NCBI RefSeq assembly: GCF_000184685.1
Contig: NC_014830.1
Span: forward strand, 2,170,001-2,234,000
DNA length: 64,000 bases
Direction: 5' to 3'
Origin: Intrasporangium calvum DSM 43043
GTDB taxonomy: Bacteria; Actinomycetota; Actinomycetes; Actinomycetales; Dermatophilaceae
Shown here: piece by piece, positions 15,638-25,542 of the stretch
Layout: each line of letters starts with the position of its first letter
How positions within the stretch are numbered: position 1 is the stretch's first letter
Position numbers and translations under genes: made by a program
The notes under the pieces: generated by a model
Databases searched by the model: none
What the model was told of the DNA's origin: nothing
Seen by the model: only the letters and a program-made list of their open reading frames with translations

Positions 15638-18346
15638 TCACGTGAGGCTGCGGCGCCCGGTGTCCTTGCGCACGAGGGCAGGGCTGATGACGACCTCGGC
15701 GCCCAGGACGTCCACTCCCCCGGTCCAGGCGTTCACCGGGTTGAGCTCGATCGACGCGAGCTCGGCCAGGTCGTCCTTGAGCACGGACAACCGGGCGATG
15801 AGGTCGGCAAGGGCCGCTCGGTGCACCGGCGCGGCCCCCCGGTGCCCGGAGAGCAGCGGCGCTGCCCGGACACCGTTGATGAGGTCGGTCACGTCGACAT
15901 CCGTGAGCGGCGGGATCCGATGGGCGATGTCGCCGAGCAGGTCGGTGGGGGGTCCGGCCACGGAGAAGCTGATGACGGGACCGAAGAGCGGGTCCTCCGT
16001 CGCCTTGAGGACGCAGGAGACGCCGGGAACCGCCATTCGCTGGACCACGAAGCGGTCGGCACCGAGCGGCCGGAGCCGCTCGGTGAGGGACGCGTGGGCG
16101 TCGCGGAGAGCGTCCCCATCGCCGAGGTCGGCCCGCACGCCCGCGAGACCCGGCTGGTGGCGCACCACGGGGGACGTCGACTTGAGGATCACCGGATAGC
16201 TGAGCACCTCCGCTGCCGCGACCGCCTCGTCGACGCTCGAGACCTCGATCGCGGGCCAGGGCCGGATCCCGTAGGTGTTGAGCAGCTCGGCGACCTCCTC
16301 CCGCGTCAGAGGACGTCCCTCTGGGCTCGCGGCCAGCCAGGAGTCGAGCAGCTCGGTGGCGCGGGCGCGGTCGATCCCCACCGGCGCCACGGGCAGACCC
16401 CGGTCGCGAGCCCGCCACTGGGCATAGCTGGTCACGGAGCGCAGGGCGCGGATCCCGTCCTCAGGCATCGCGTACGACGGAACCGAGCGGTCCTCGCCCT
16501 CAGAGGTGGTGTACCGGAGGCCACCGTCGACGCCGCGCATGCCGAGGAAGGTGGCCACACACGGCTTGTCGTACTTGGCGACGACGTTGCGCACGGCGAG
16601 CGACACCTGCTCGTCCGGGGTGACCAGTGGCGGGATGAAGGCGACGACCACGCTGTCGACCTTGGGGTTGTTGAAGGCGGCGTCGAGGGCCTCGGCGAAC
16701 TCCTCGGCCGAAGCCTGCGGGAGCAGGGAGACCGGTCCGTGGGTCACGCGCAGGCCCCAGCTCTCGGCCGCGGAGGCGCTCAGCGAGCCGAGGGCGTCAG
16801 AGTTGCCGACGATGGCGATCCGCTCGCCCGTCGGGAGCGGCTGGTGCAAGGTCAGCTGCGCCACGTCGAAGAGCTGGTGGACGTTCTCCACGCGGATCAC
16901 CCCAGCCTGGCGGAGCAGAGCGTCGAAGGCCTGCGGCGGGACGTTGGGGGTCCGGGTCCGGTGCCCCGGAGGGACGGCATACTGCGAGACGCCTGACGAC
17001 ACGACGATCACGGGCTTGACGGAAGCGAGGTGTCGGGCGATCCGCGAGAACTTGCGCGGGTTGCCCATCGACTCCAGGTAGAGCCCCACCGTGGTCGTGT
17101 CCTGGTCGTCGATCCAGTACTGCATGAGGTCGTTGCCGGACACGTCGATCCGGTTGCCGGCCGAGGCGAAGATCGAGATGCCCAGGCCACGGCGGGCAGC
17201 GGAGGCAAGCACCGCGATGCCGAGCGCGCCGCTCTGGGCGAAGAGGCCGAGCCGGCCCTCCGCCGGGATCACCGAGGCCAGGGTGGCGTTGAGCCGGACC
17301 CCGCGCTGGTTGTTGATCAGTCCGAAGCTGTTGGGGCCGACGACCCGCATGCCGGCGCTCCGGGCGCTGGTGCGGAGCCGTTCCTGTAGCCGCGCCCCCT
17401 CCTCATCGGCCTCGGCGAAACCCGACGAGAGGACGAGCAGGGCCTTGACCCCGGCCCGGCCGCACTCCTCCACGACCTCGACCGAGTCCACGGCCGGGAC
17501 GACGACCACCGCGAGGTCGACCGGTCCGGGTGCGTCGGCGATCGTCGGGTAGGCCTGCAGCCCCTGGATCTCCGCCGCCTCTCGGTGGATCGGGTAGAGC
17601 TCCCCCTCGAACCCCGCGCCGATGAGGTTGCGCAGGACCAGGGCCCCGGTCGACTCCGCCCGACGGCTCGCGCCGATGATCGCCACCTTCTCCGGGAAGA
17701 GGATCGTGCGCATGCTCCTGGACTCGGCCCGGTGCTCTCTGGAGAGCTGGACCGCCTTGGACTGCTCGGTCGGCAAGATGTCGAACGAGAGACCCACCAC
17801 GCCGTCCTCGATGTGGCTCGAGACCTCGTAGCCCGCGTCCTTGAAGACCATCAGCATCTTGCGGTTCTGCGGGAGCACCTCGGCCCGGAACCGCGTGATG
17901 CCCACGTCGGGGGCGATCGCGGCGAGGTGCTCGAGCAGGACCGAGCCGATGCCCTTGCCCTGCATGTGGTCGGAGATGTTGAACGCCACCTCGGCGCTGG
18001 CCGCGTCGATCCGGTCGAACCGGCCGACGCCGATGATCTCGCCGTTGAGGATGGCGACGAGGGCGACCCGGTCGTGGTAGTCCACGTGGGTGAAGCGGTG
18101 GACGTCACGGTCGCTCAGCTCCCGCAACGGGGCGAAGAACCGGAAGTAGATCGACTCGTCGGACTGGCGGTTGTGGAACTGGCGCAGGCGGTCGGCGTCC
18201 GCCGGCTCGATCGGCCGCACGTGGCACACGGTCCCGTCCCGCAGGACGACATCCGCCTCCCACTCGATCGGCGGCTTCGGCCAGGCCTCAGGCTCGACAG
18301 CGCCGCCCTGGGCGCCGGGGCCAACCACCTGCGACGCCGCCGGCAT
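15638..18346 (-). CDS. GNAT acetyltransferase fused to NDP-forming acyl-CoA synthetase (Pat-like)
   Basis: 902 aa. An N-terminal GNAT domain (residues ~30-195, with HMQGKGIGSVLLEHL as acetyl-CoA loop) precedes a CoA-binding Rossmann domain (VAIIGASRRAESTGA), two CoA-ligase subdomains (GPNSFGLIN, FAQSGALGIA) and an ATP-grasp domain at the C-terminus (SYPVILKSTSP). Fusions like this include bacterial lysine acetyltransferases that inactivate acetyl-CoA synthetase. The synthetase part may be catalytic or only sense acyl-CoA. An ATG 18 nt downstream of the longest start is preferred because GGGAGG lies 7 nt before it. Confidence 0.87.
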   Translation of the reverse strand: MPAASQVVGPGAQGGAVEPEAWPKPPIEWEADVVLRDGTVCHVRPIEPADADRLRQFHNRQSDESIYFRFFAPLRELSDRDVHRFTHVDYHDRVALVAILNGEIIGVGRFDRIDAASAEVAFNISDHMQGKGIGSVLLEHLAAIAPDVGITRFRAEVLPQNRKMLMVFKDAGYEVSSHIEDGVVGLSFDILPTEQSKAVQLSREHRAESRSMRTILFPEKVAIIGASRRAESTGALVLRNLIGAGFEGELYPIHREAAEIQGLQAYPTIADAPGPVDLAVVVVPAVDSVEVVEECGRAGVKALLVLSSGFAEADEEGARLQERLRTSARSAGMRVVGPNSFGLINNQRGVRLNATLASVIPAEGRLGLFAQSGALGIAVLASAARRGLGISIFASAGNRIDVSGNDLMQYWIDDQDTTTVGLYLESMGNPRKFSRIARHLASVKPVIVVSSGVSQYAVPPGHRTRTPNVPPQAFDALLRQAGVIRVENVHQLFDVAQLTLHQPLPTGERIAIVGNSDALGSLSASAAESWGLRVTHGPVSLLPQASAEEFAEALDAAFNNPKVDSVVVAFIPPLVTPDEQVSLAVRNVVAKYDKPCVATFLGMRGVDGGLRYTTSEGEDRSVPSYAMPEDGIRALRSVTSYAQWRARDRGLPVAPVGIDRARATELLDSWLAASPEGRPLTREEVAELLNTYGIRPWPAIEVSSVDEAVAAAEVLSYPVILKSTSPVVRHQPGLAGVRADLGDGDALRDAHASLTERLRPLGADRFVVQRMAVPGVSCVLKATEDPLFGPVISFSVAGPPTDLLGDIAHRIPPLTDVDVTDLINGVRAAPLLSGHRGAAPVHRAALADLIARLSVLKDDLAELASIELNPVNAWTGGVDVLGAEVVISPALVRKDTGRRSLT

Positions 18347-18462
18347 CTCGCTGCCTCCCACCATGGGCCCATCGTTTCACGAGCGGGCCCCTCACGTCGC
18401 CGACCGACCCACCCACGGCGCGCTCCCGCCGCCGCCGAGCCGTCTGGTGCGAGGCTGGCGCC

Positions 18463-19089
18463 ATGGAGTTCTCCGACGTGGTGCGTCGTCGCCGCATGGT
18501 CCGGCGCTACGACCCCGACCGACCCGTGCCCCGCGAGACCGTGGAGCGCTGCCTCCAGCACGCCGTGCGCGCCCCGAGCGCCGGCTTCAGCCAGGGCTGG
18601 GACTTTCTCGTCCTGAGCGAGGAGGCGGAGCGGGACCTGTTCTGGAGGACCACGACGAGTCCGGAGGCTCCGAGCGACACCTGGCTCAGCGGCATACGGC
18701 AGGCGCCGGTGCTCATCCTCTGCCTCTCCGACAAGGAGGCCTACCTCGACCGCTACGCCGCACCCGACAAGGGCTGGACCGACCGCGACGAGTCGCGGTG
18801 GCCGGTCCCCTACTGGGACATCGACACCGGGATGGCGGCGCTGCTCATGCTGCTCACCGCGGTCGACGAAGGGCTCGGCGGCCTCTTCTTCGGCGTCCCC
18901 CCGAGCCACCACGAGGCCGTGAAGACGGCCTTCGGCATCCCCGCCGCCCGGCGCGTCGTCGGCGTCGTGTCGATCGGCCACTCGCTCCCCGGGCCCCGGA
19001 GCCCCAGCCTCAGGCGGACGCGACGGACGGCCGCGGACGTCGCCCACTGGGGGCGCTTCGGGCACCGGCACCCCGAGTGCGACGCCTGA
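18463..19089 (+). CDS. Nitroreductase family FMN-dependent oxidoreductase
   Basis: 208 aa. Family signatures are the N-terminal RRRMVRRYDPDRPV, PSAGFSQGW and the TAVDEGLGGLFFGVPP helix. The enzyme class reduces nitro groups, quinones or flavin-like substrates with NAD(P)H; the substrate here is unknown. Bases 18684-18700, encoding LSGIR, match the dispersed repeat core (reverse orientation). That segment joins a conserved strand, so it may be native coding sequence. Confidence 0.87.
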   Translation: MEFSDVVRRRRMVRRYDPDRPVPRETVERCLQHAVRAPSAGFSQGWDFLVLSEEAERDLFWRTTTSPEAPSDTWLSGIRQAPVLILCLSDKEAYLDRYAAPDKGWTDRDESRWPVPYWDIDTGMAALLMLLTAVDEGLGGLFFGVPPSHHEAVKTAFGIPAARRVVGVVSIGHSLPGPRSPSLRRTRRTAADVAHWGRFGHRHPECDA

Positions 19090-19191
19090 GCGACCGCGGT
19101 TCCGGCCGCCCCGGCGTGGCAGGTCCCGCGCCCGCGACCCGGTGCGCGAAGATGGGGTGTTCGCCCCCCGCAGCAAGGAGCCCCACCCGGC

Positions 19192-21648
19192 ATGGCCCGA
19201 CGTACCGCCACCACGCCTCCCCCTGAGGACTTCGAGGAGAAGATCGTCGGGATCGACGTCGAGGAGGAGATGCAGAACGCCTTCCTCGAGTACTCCTACA
19301 GCGTCATCTACTCGCGCGCCCTGCCCGACGCGCGCGACGGCCTGAAGCCGGTCCAGCGCCGGATCCTCTACGGCGCCAACGAGCTCGGCGTGCGCCCGGA
19401 CCGCGGCCACGTGAAGAGCCAGCGCATCGTCGGCGAGGTGATGGGCAAGTACCACCCGCACGGCGACACCGCCATCTACGACGCGCTCGTCCGCATGGCC
19501 CAGCCCTTCACCCTGCGCCTGCCCCTGATCGACGGGCACGGCAACTTCGGCTCGCTCGACGACGGCCCCGCCGCCGCCCGCTACACCGAGGCGCGCCTCG
19601 CGGAGTCCGCGCTGCTCATGGTCTCCGGCCTGGACGAGAACACCGTCGACTTCGTGCCGAACTACGACGACACCCAGTACCAGCCCGAGGTGCTGCCGGC
19701 CGCGTTCCCCAACCTGCTCGTCAACGGCGCCTCGGGCATCGCCGTCGGCATGGCCACCAACATGGCGCCCCACAACCTCATCGAGGTCATCGGCGCGGCC
19801 CGCCACCTGATCGCCAACCCGTCCTGCTCCCTCGACGAGCTGATGAAGTTCGTCCCGGGGCCCGACCTTCCCGGCGGCGGCCGGATCGTCGGCCTCGAGG
19901 GCATCCGGGACGCCTACCTGACCGGGCGGGGCAGCTTCCGCACCCGGGCCACCGCCCGGATCGAGAACATCACCCCTCGCCGCAAGGGCATCGTCGTCAC
20001 CGAGCTGCCCTACCTCGTCGGCCCCGAGAAGGTCATCGAGAAGATCCGCGACCTGGTCCAGAGCAAGAAGCTGCAGGGCATCAGCGACCTCAAGGACCTG
20101 TCCGACCGCGGGCACGGGCTGCGCCTCGTCATCGAGGTCAAGAACGGCTTCAACCCGGACGCGGTGCTCGAGCAGCTCTACCGCCTGACGCCGATGGAGG
20201 AGAACTTCGGCATCAACAACGTGGCCCTCGTCGAGGGCCAGCCGCGGACCCTGGGCCTCAAGCAGCTGCTGCAGGTCTACGTCGACTTCCGCACCGACGT
20301 GGTCCGGCGCCGGACCGAGCACCGCCTCGCCAAGCGCGAGGAACGCCTCCACCTCGTCGAGGGCCTGCTCATCGCCATCGTCGACATCGACGAGGTCATC
20401 CAGGTCATCCGCTCGAGCGACGACGCCGCCACGGCCAAGACGCGGCTCATGGACGTCTTCGACCTCTCCGACCCGCAGGCGACCTACATCCTCGACCTCC
20501 AGCTCCGGCGCCTCACGCGGTTCTCGCGGATCGAGCTCGAGTCCGAGAAGTCCGAGCTCGAGCGGCAGATCGAGGAGCTCCGCGCCCTGCTCGAGAGCGA
20601 CAGGCTGCTCCTCAAGCTCGTGTCCACCGAGCTGGCGGAGGTCGCGAAGAAGCACGGCACGCCCCGCCGCACGGTGCTCCTCGAGAGCTCCGGACAGGCC
20701 CGCCCCACGACGACGGCGACGCCGCTCGAGATCACGGACGACCCCTGCTGGGTCCTGCTGTCCTCGACGGGCCTGCTCGCCCGCACGGTGGGCCCGGAGC
20801 CGGTCACGGCCGAAGGGTCACGGTCCAGGCACGACGCCCTCGTGGGGGCGGTGCGCACGACGGCGCGGGGCGAGCTCGGCCTCGTCACGACGTCCGGACG
20901 GATGGTGCGGCTCTCTGCGCTCGAGCTGCCCACCCTCCCCCCGACGAACGGCGCGCCGAGTCTGGGCGGCGGTGCCCCGCTGGCCGCCTACGTCGACCTG
21001 GCCAAGGACGAGGAGCCGCTCACCATCGTGCCGATCGGTGCCGAGGCCCCCGTGGTCGCCCTCGGCACCGCGTCCGGTGTCGTCAAGCGCGTCTCCCCGG
21101 ACACCCCCAAGGGGACCGACTGGTCCCTCATCAGCCTCAAGGACGGGGACCGGGTGGTCGGTGCCGCCGTGGCCGACCGAGACGACCTCGATCTCGTGTT
21201 CATCACGAGCGACGCGCAACTGCTCCGCTTTGCCGCGAAGACCGTTCGCCCGCAGGGTCGGTCCGCGGGGGGCATGGCCGGCGTGAAGCTGGCCGCCGGC
21301 GCGAGCGCCGTCTTCTTCGGGGTCGTCGACCCGAGCTCGGACGGCGTGGTCGTGACCTCGGCCGGCTCGTCCGGGGCTCTGCCCGGCACGGAGGCCGGCA
21401 CGCTCAAGGTGACGCCCTACTCCGAGTATCCGCCGAAGGGTCGGGCCACCGGTGGGGTCCGCTGCCACCGCTTCCTCAAGGGCGAGGACACGCTGGTCGT
21501 CGCGTTCGCGGGCAACACCCCGGTCCGCGCCTCCGCGGCCAACGGCGTGGCCATTGAGCTTCCGCCGGCAACCGGGCGGCGGGACGGCTCCGGCACTCCG
21601 ACGACGTCCGTCATCGCGGCGGTCGTCGCCCCGCCACCGGCCCCATGA
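19192..21648 (+). CDS. parC: DNA topoisomerase IV subunit A
   Basis: 818 aa. It has the winged-helix breakage-reunion core ([24 protein letters not shown]) with active-site tyrosine at residue 131 in [10 protein letters not shown], coiled-coil gate region (~400-500) and a C-terminal beta-pinwheel. The canonical GyrA box is not intact; a degenerate GRSAGGMAG occurs in the pinwheel, which fits ParC rather than GyrA. With ParE it decatenates daughter chromosomes. AAGGAG lies ~12 nt before the ATG. The stop codon overlaps the next gene's ATG (ATGA). Confidence 0.93.
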   Translation: MARRTATTPPPEDFEEKIVGIDVEEEMQNAFLEYSYSVIYSRALPDARDGLKPVQRRILYGANELGVRPDRGHVKSQRIVGEVMGKYHPHGDTAIYDALVRMAQPFTLRLPLIDGHGNFGSLDDGPAAARYTEARLAESALLMVSGLDENTVDFVPNYDDTQYQPEVLPAAFPNLLVNGASGIAVGMATNMAPHNLIEVIGAARHLIANPSCSLDELMKFVPGPDLPGGGRIVGLEGIRDAYLTGRGSFRTRATARIENITPRRKGIVVTELPYLVGPEKVIEKIRDLVQSKKLQGISDLKDLSDRGHGLRLVIEVKNGFNPDAVLEQLYRLTPMEENFGINNVALVEGQPRTLGLKQLLQVYVDFRTDVVRRRTEHRLAKREERLHLVEGLLIAIVDIDEVIQVIRSSDDAATAKTRLMDVFDLSDPQATYILDLQLRRLTRFSRIELESEKSELERQIEELRALLESDRLLLKLVSTELAEVAKKHGTPRRTVLLESSGQARPTTTATPLEITDDPCWVLLSSTGLLARTVGPEPVTAEGSRSRHDALVGAVRTTARGELGLVTTSGRMVRLSALELPTLPPTNGAPSLGGGAPLAAYVDLAKDEEPLTIVPIGAEAPVVALGTASGVVKRVSPDTPKGTDWSLISLKDGDRVVGAAVADRDDLDLVFITSDAQLLRFAAKTVRPQGRSAGGMAGVKLAAGASAVFFGVVDPSSDGVVVTSAGSSGALPGTEAGTLKVTPYSEYPPKGRATGGVRCHRFLKGEDTLVVAFAGNTPVRASAANGVAIELPPATGRRDGSGTPTTSVIAAVVAPPPAP

Positions 21649-21692
21649 CCGGCCCCATGACCGGCCCCGTGACAGGCCCCATGACCGGCCCC
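21645..21692 (+). repeat. Four 12-bp tandem repeats, each starting with ATG or GTG, at the parC/next-gene junction
   Basis: Units ATGACCGGCCCC, ATGACCGGCCCC, GTGACAGGCCCC and ATGACCGGCCCC follow one another exactly, with a partial unit before and GTGAGC after. Each unit is four codons (M/V-T-G-P) and provides an in-frame start for the downstream gene. The first ATGA is also the parC stop. Confidence 0.9.
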
Positions 21693-22733
21693 GTGAGCGC
21701 TGCAGCGCCCGGCGCGGTCCCCGAGGGGGCGGATGACCTCGGCCGCCACCCGGCCACCGCCGGCCACGCGCAGCCGGCGGCAGACGCGTGCTCGGTGCTG
21801 TGGGACGGTGACGGCACGAGCGCGTTCGGGACGAGCGCGAGAGCCGCCTTCTTCGTCGTCCTCGAGCAGTCCGGGCCCTGGGGCCGGGTGGCCGCCGTCG
21901 AGTCACACCTGGACCCGGCCCTCGGCGCGGAGCTCGACGGTCGCTGCTCAGGGGCCGGCGGACGGTTCATGCTCATCCGCCGCCCCGGCGGTCACCCGGA
22001 CCGGGACGGTCCGCACCGCGCCCTGGTCGCCCACGCGGGCCACCGTGGTGACGAGGCCTGGCTGCTGTCCGCCGAGCTGGACCACCCCGGTGACCTGCTC
22101 TCGCTCGACTGGACCGCCCTCGCCAGTGGCCGTCAGCGTCTCGTGCGGGCGTCCCTGCCCGGGGCCGAGGAGGCGCCGCCCCAGCTGCTCATCTGCACCA
22201 ACGGCCGACGGGACGTCTGCTGCGCGGTCCGCGGGCGGCCGCTCGCGGCCGCAGCGGCCGCCCTCTCCCGGGACGCGGCGGAGCGCGTGTGGGAGGTGTC
22301 GCACACCGGCGGTCACCGGTTCGCCCCCACCGCGGTGCTCCTGCCGTGGGGGCAGGGCTTCGCCCGCCTCGACGAGACGTCAGCCGCGTGGGTGCTGGGA
22401 GCCAGCGGCAGCGGTCACATCCCGCAAGAGCTGCTCGGTGCAGCTCATGACCGGGGCCGCGCGCCGTTGACCCCTGCGGCACAGTGCGCCGAGTCCCACG
22501 TCCGGGCCCTGGCGGGTGAGACGCGGCTCGGTGCCCTGTGGGCCCGCCCGCCCGCGCCCGGCGACGAGACGGCCATCGAGGTCGAGCACGAGGACGGCCG
22601 CCGCTGGCGGGTGCAGGTGCAGCGACGTCCGCTCGGGGTGACCCGGCCGGAGTCGTGTGGCAAGTCGCCGGTCGACGTGTTCGAGTACGTCGCGGCCGTG
22701 GTCGCCGGACCAGACCACCCAGCCACCGACTGA
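21645..22733 (+). CDS. Sucrase/ferredoxin-like family protein
   Basis: 362 aa. The thioredoxin-like [2Fe-2S] region shows CTNGRRDVCCAVRGRPLA followed by VSHTGGHRFAPTAVLLPWG, the signature of the sucrase/ferredoxin-like family (PF06999). Biochemical function is poorly known; a redox role is likely. The N-terminus is a (M/V)TGP tandem repeat with at least five possible in-frame starts. The first, at 21645, overlaps the parC stop codon, so translation is probably coupled to parC. It ends just before a perfect palindrome that separates it from parE. Confidence 0.82.
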   Translation: MTGPMTGPVTGPMTGPVSAAAPGAVPEGADDLGRHPATAGHAQPAADACSVLWDGDGTSAFGTSARAAFFVVLEQSGPWGRVAAVESHLDPALGAELDGRCSGAGGRFMLIRRPGGHPDRDGPHRALVAHAGHRGDEAWLLSAELDHPGDLLSLDWTALASGRQRLVRASLPGAEEAPPQLLICTNGRRDVCCAVRGRPLAAAAAALSRDAAERVWEVSHTGGHRFAPTAVLLPWGQGFARLDETSAAWVLGASGSGHIPQELLGAAHDRGRAPLTPAAQCAESHVRALAGETRLGALWARPPAPGDETAIEVEHEDGRRWRVQVQRRPLGVTRPESCGKSPVDVFEYVAAVVAGPDHPATD

Positions 22734-22737
22734 CCTC

Positions 22738-22773
22738 GCCGTATGCCGCTGAGCCGGCTCAGCGGCATACGGC
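22738..22773. repeat. Perfect 36-bp palindrome made of two repeat cores; probable bidirectional terminator
   Basis: Each 18-nt arm is the core GCCGTATGCCGCTGAGC plus one base, and the arms abut without a spacer. The element starts 4 bp after the sucrase/ferredoxin-like stop and lies 48 bp from the parE stop, in a convergent gap. It is the second inverted pair in the window and shares its arms with 8717-8760. Confidence 0.88.
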
Positions 22774-22821
22774 CGGCTGACGCTGGTGTGCGGTTGGGCG
22801 GGGCGGCACCGAAGGTGCGCG

Positions 22822-24954
22822 TCAGGCGTCGATCCGCTCGCGGTCGACCTCCGCAGCGGACTCGATGATGAAGTCCTTGCGCGGTGCCACCTCGTTGCCC
22901 ATGAGCAGCTCGAAGGTCCCCTCGGCCGCCTCGAAGTCCCGCATGGTGACCCGCCGCAGGGTGCGGTGCCGCGGGTCCATCGTCGTGTCCGCGAGCTGGT
23001 CGGCGTTCATCTCGCCGAGGCCCTTGTACCGCTGCATCGGCTGCTTGATCTTCTTGCCGGTCTTCTCCAGGCGGGCGACCGTGCGACGCATCTCGATCTC
23101 GTTGTACGTGTAGATGAGCTCGTTCTTCTTCGCGCCGGCGTTGACCACCTCGATGCGGTGCAGCGGGGGCATCGCGGCGTAGACGCGGCCGGCCTCCACG
23201 AGCGGACGCATGTACCTGAAGAAGAGGGTCAGCAGCAGGGTGCGGATGTGAGCGCCGTCGACGTCGGCGTCGGTCATGATGATGACCTTGCCGTATCGGG
23301 CGGCCGCGAGGTCGAAGCTGCGTCCCGAGCCGGCGCCGATGACCTGGATGATCGAAGCACACTCGGCGTTCTTGAGCATGTCCGACACCGAGGCCTTCTG
23401 GACGTTGAGGATCTTTCCGCGGATCGGCAGCAGCGCCTGGAACTCCGAGTTGCGCGCCTCCTTGGCGGTGCCCATCGCCGAGTCGCCCTCGACGATGAAC
23501 AGCTCCGACCGGTCGACGTCGTTGGTGCGGCAGTCCCGGAGCTTGGTCGGCAGGGTCGAGCTCTCCAAGGCGTTCTTGCGGCGCTGCGTCTCCTTGTGCA
23601 GCCGCGCGCTGATCCGCGACTTCATCTCGGAGACGACCTTCTCGAGCAGCAGCGCGGCCTGCGCCTTGTCGCCGCGCTTGGTCGAGGTCAGCCTCGCCGT
23701 CAGCTCGGTCTCGACGACCCTGGCGACGATGGCGCGCACGGCGTTGGTGCCCAGGACCTCCTTGGTCTGTCCCTCGAACTGGGGCTCGGCCAGGCGGACC
23801 GTGACGACCGCAGTCATGCCTGCGAGGACGTCGTCCTTGTCGGGCTTGTCGTTGCCGACCTTGAGCCGCCGGCCGTTGATCTCCAGCTGGCGCCGGAACA
23901 CCTTGAGCAGCGCCTGCTCGAACCCGGCGACGTGGGTGCCCCCCTTGGGCGTGGTGATGATGTTGACGAACGACTGCATCCGCGCGTCGTAGCCCTGCCC
24001 CCAGCGGAGCGCGACGTCGACGACGCACTCGCGCTCCAGCTCGGTCGGGCTCATGTGCCCCTCGTTGTCGAGGATCGGCACCGTCTCCTTGAACGTCCCC
24101 GACCCCTGCAGGCGCCACACGTCGGTCACCGGCGGGTCAGGGGCGAGGAACTCGACGAACTCGGTGATCCCACCGTCGTGGTGGAAGACCTCCTCGACCG
24201 GCCCGTCAGCCGCCGGCGTGCCGGGGAGGCGCCGCTCGTCCCGGATCACCAGGCGTAGGCCGGGGACGAGGAACGAGGTCTGGCGGGCCCTCCCGACGAG
24301 GGCGTCGTAGTCGAGGACCGACCCCTTGAGGAAGATGTGGGGGTCGGGCCAGAACCGCACCCGGGAACCGGTGACGCCGCGCTTCGTCTTGCCGATGACC
24401 GGCACCGCGCTGCGCTTCTCGTACGGCTCGAAGGGCGAGTCCGGGGAGTGCCCGGAGCCCGAGTCGGTGAAGATGCCGGGCTCGCCGCGGCGGAAGCTCA
24501 TCCCGTAGGTCCTGCCGTCTCGGTCCACCTCGACGTCGAGGCGGGCCGAGAGTGCGTTGACGACGGACGCGCCGACGCCGTGGAGGCCGCCGGTGGCCGC
24601 GTAGGAGGTCCCGCCGAACTTGCCGCCGGCGTGGAGCTTGGTGAAGACGAGCTCCACCCCGGAGAGCCCGGTGCGGGGCTCCATGTCGACCGGGATCCCG
24701 CGCCCGTTGTCCCGGACCTCGATGGAGCCGTCGCGGGCCAGGATGACGTCGATGTGGTCGCACACGCCGGCCAGCGCCTCGTCGACGGCGTTGTCGATGA
24801 TCTCCCACAGGCAGTGCATGAGGCCGCGCTGGTCCGTCGAGCCGATGTACATGCCGGGGCGCTTGCGCACGGCTTCGAGTCCCTCGAGGACCTGAAGGTG
24901 GCGAGCGGTGTAGTCACCGTTGCCGTTGGGGGCGGGGCGGGAGGCGGAGGCCAA
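22822..24954 (-). CDS. parE: DNA topoisomerase IV subunit B
   Basis: 710 aa. The GHKL ATPase domain begins YTARHLQVLEGLEAVRKRPGMYIGSTD and includes NAVDEA, DNGRGIP and GGLHGVGASVVNALS. The TOPRIM domain has EGDSAMG and DADVDGAHIRTLLL. It supplies ATP hydrolysis for the ParC/ParE strand-passage enzyme. The best start is a TTG preceded by AGAGAG, since no in-frame ATG or GTG lies upstream of the conserved region. A possible -10 (TAGGCT) lies at 24996-25001. Confidence 0.93.
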   Translation of the reverse strand: MASASRPAPNGNGDYTARHLQVLEGLEAVRKRPGMYIGSTDQRGLMHCLWEIIDNAVDEALAGVCDHIDVILARDGSIEVRDNGRGIPVDMEPRTGLSGVELVFTKLHAGGKFGGTSYAATGGLHGVGASVVNALSARLDVEVDRDGRTYGMSFRRGEPGIFTDSGSGHSPDSPFEPYEKRSAVPVIGKTKRGVTGSRVRFWPDPHIFLKGSVLDYDALVGRARQTSFLVPGLRLVIRDERRLPGTPAADGPVEEVFHHDGGITEFVEFLAPDPPVTDVWRLQGSGTFKETVPILDNEGHMSPTELERECVVDVALRWGQGYDARMQSFVNIITTPKGGTHVAGFEQALLKVFRRQLEINGRRLKVGNDKPDKDDVLAGMTAVVTVRLAEPQFEGQTKEVLGTNAVRAIVARVVETELTARLTSTKRGDKAQAALLLEKVVSEMKSRISARLHKETQRRKNALESSTLPTKLRDCRTNDVDRSELFIVEGDSAMGTAKEARNSEFQALLPIRGKILNVQKASVSDMLKNAECASIIQVIGAGSGRSFDLAAARYGKVIIMTDADVDGAHIRTLLLTLFFRYMRPLVEAGRVYAAMPPLHRIEVVNAGAKKNELIYTYNEIEMRRTVARLEKTGKKIKQPMQRYKGLGEMNADQLADTTMDPRHRTLRRVTMRDFEAAEGTFELLMGNEVAPRKDFIIESAAEVDRERIDA

Positions 24955-25271
24955 GGCGGTCGATCACTCTCTTCGTGGGTCCGGCGGGCAACGGAAGCCT
25001 AACGACCCTGCCGGGCCCGTGCCGGGAGGCTCGCGGCAGGTGGCTGAATGGGTACGTGACGCGTAACGATCCGGACATGACGCAGGTCTCAGGCGCCTTG
25101 CCTCCGGGGCGGGAAGGAATCCGCGTGATTCACTGTTGGAACGTCCACGACGCACGACGAGAGGGTGATGGAGCCCCGGCGGGGCAACGAGATCCTTTGG
25201 TCGAGCGTCTTGGTATATGACAGGGTTCAGTCTCGGCTGAGCCCACAGAGGGTGGAGAGAAGGCGAGCACG
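24955..25271. promoter_or_regulatory. Divergent promoter region between parE and the DUF7455 gene
   Basis: 317 bp without a gene. TAGGCT on the minus strand (24996-25001) could be the parE -10, giving a leader of about 35 nt. The rightward gene has a long leader with AGAGAAGG as ribosome binding site. The AT-richer TATATGACAGGGTTCAG near 25213 is a candidate promoter segment. I see no structured RNA. Confidence 0.4.
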
Positions 25272-25496
25272 ATGAACACAGCACTGGCACCCGAACTGAC
25301 CGCGTCCGACCGCTGCGACCGCTGCGGCGCCCAGGCCTACATCCGCGCTCGTCTCGTCACCGGCGGAGAGCTGCTCTTCTGCGCCCACCACGGTCGACAG
25401 CACCTCCCCGCCCTGATGGATCAGGCGGTCGACATCCGGGACGAGAGTGACCGGCTGTCCGAGGTGCCCAGGTCTGCCCCGGTTGACGAGCACTGA
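25272..25496 (+). CDS. Small zinc-ribbon-like protein, DUF7455 type
   Basis: 74 aa. CDRCGAQAY and ELLFCAHHGRQH form a CxxC...CxxH metal-binding module typical of a short conserved actinobacterial family. The ATG has a purine-rich ribosome binding site (GAGAAGG) about 9 nt upstream. Function is unknown. It is the first of two small rightward genes after parE; the DUF456 gene follows after 46 bp. Confidence 0.8.
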   Translation: MNTALAPELTASDRCDRCGAQAYIRARLVTGGELLFCAHHGRQHLPALMDQAVDIRDESDRLSEVPRSAPVDEH

Positions 25497-25542
25497 CCAG
25501 GCGCTGGGACGCGGCTGATCGACGCTCCGTCATGACCCCGCC

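Noticed and set aside
16974-16990. GGCATACTGCGAG resembling the dispersed repeat
   Set aside because: Only about nine bases match and they lie in conserved coding sequence of the acyl-CoA synthetase fusion.
18684-18700. Repeat core inside the nitroreductase gene as proof of insertion into coding DNA
   Set aside because: The segment encodes LSGIR leading into a strand that nitroreductases conserve, so native sequence or chance convergence is plausible. I kept it only as a supporting note.
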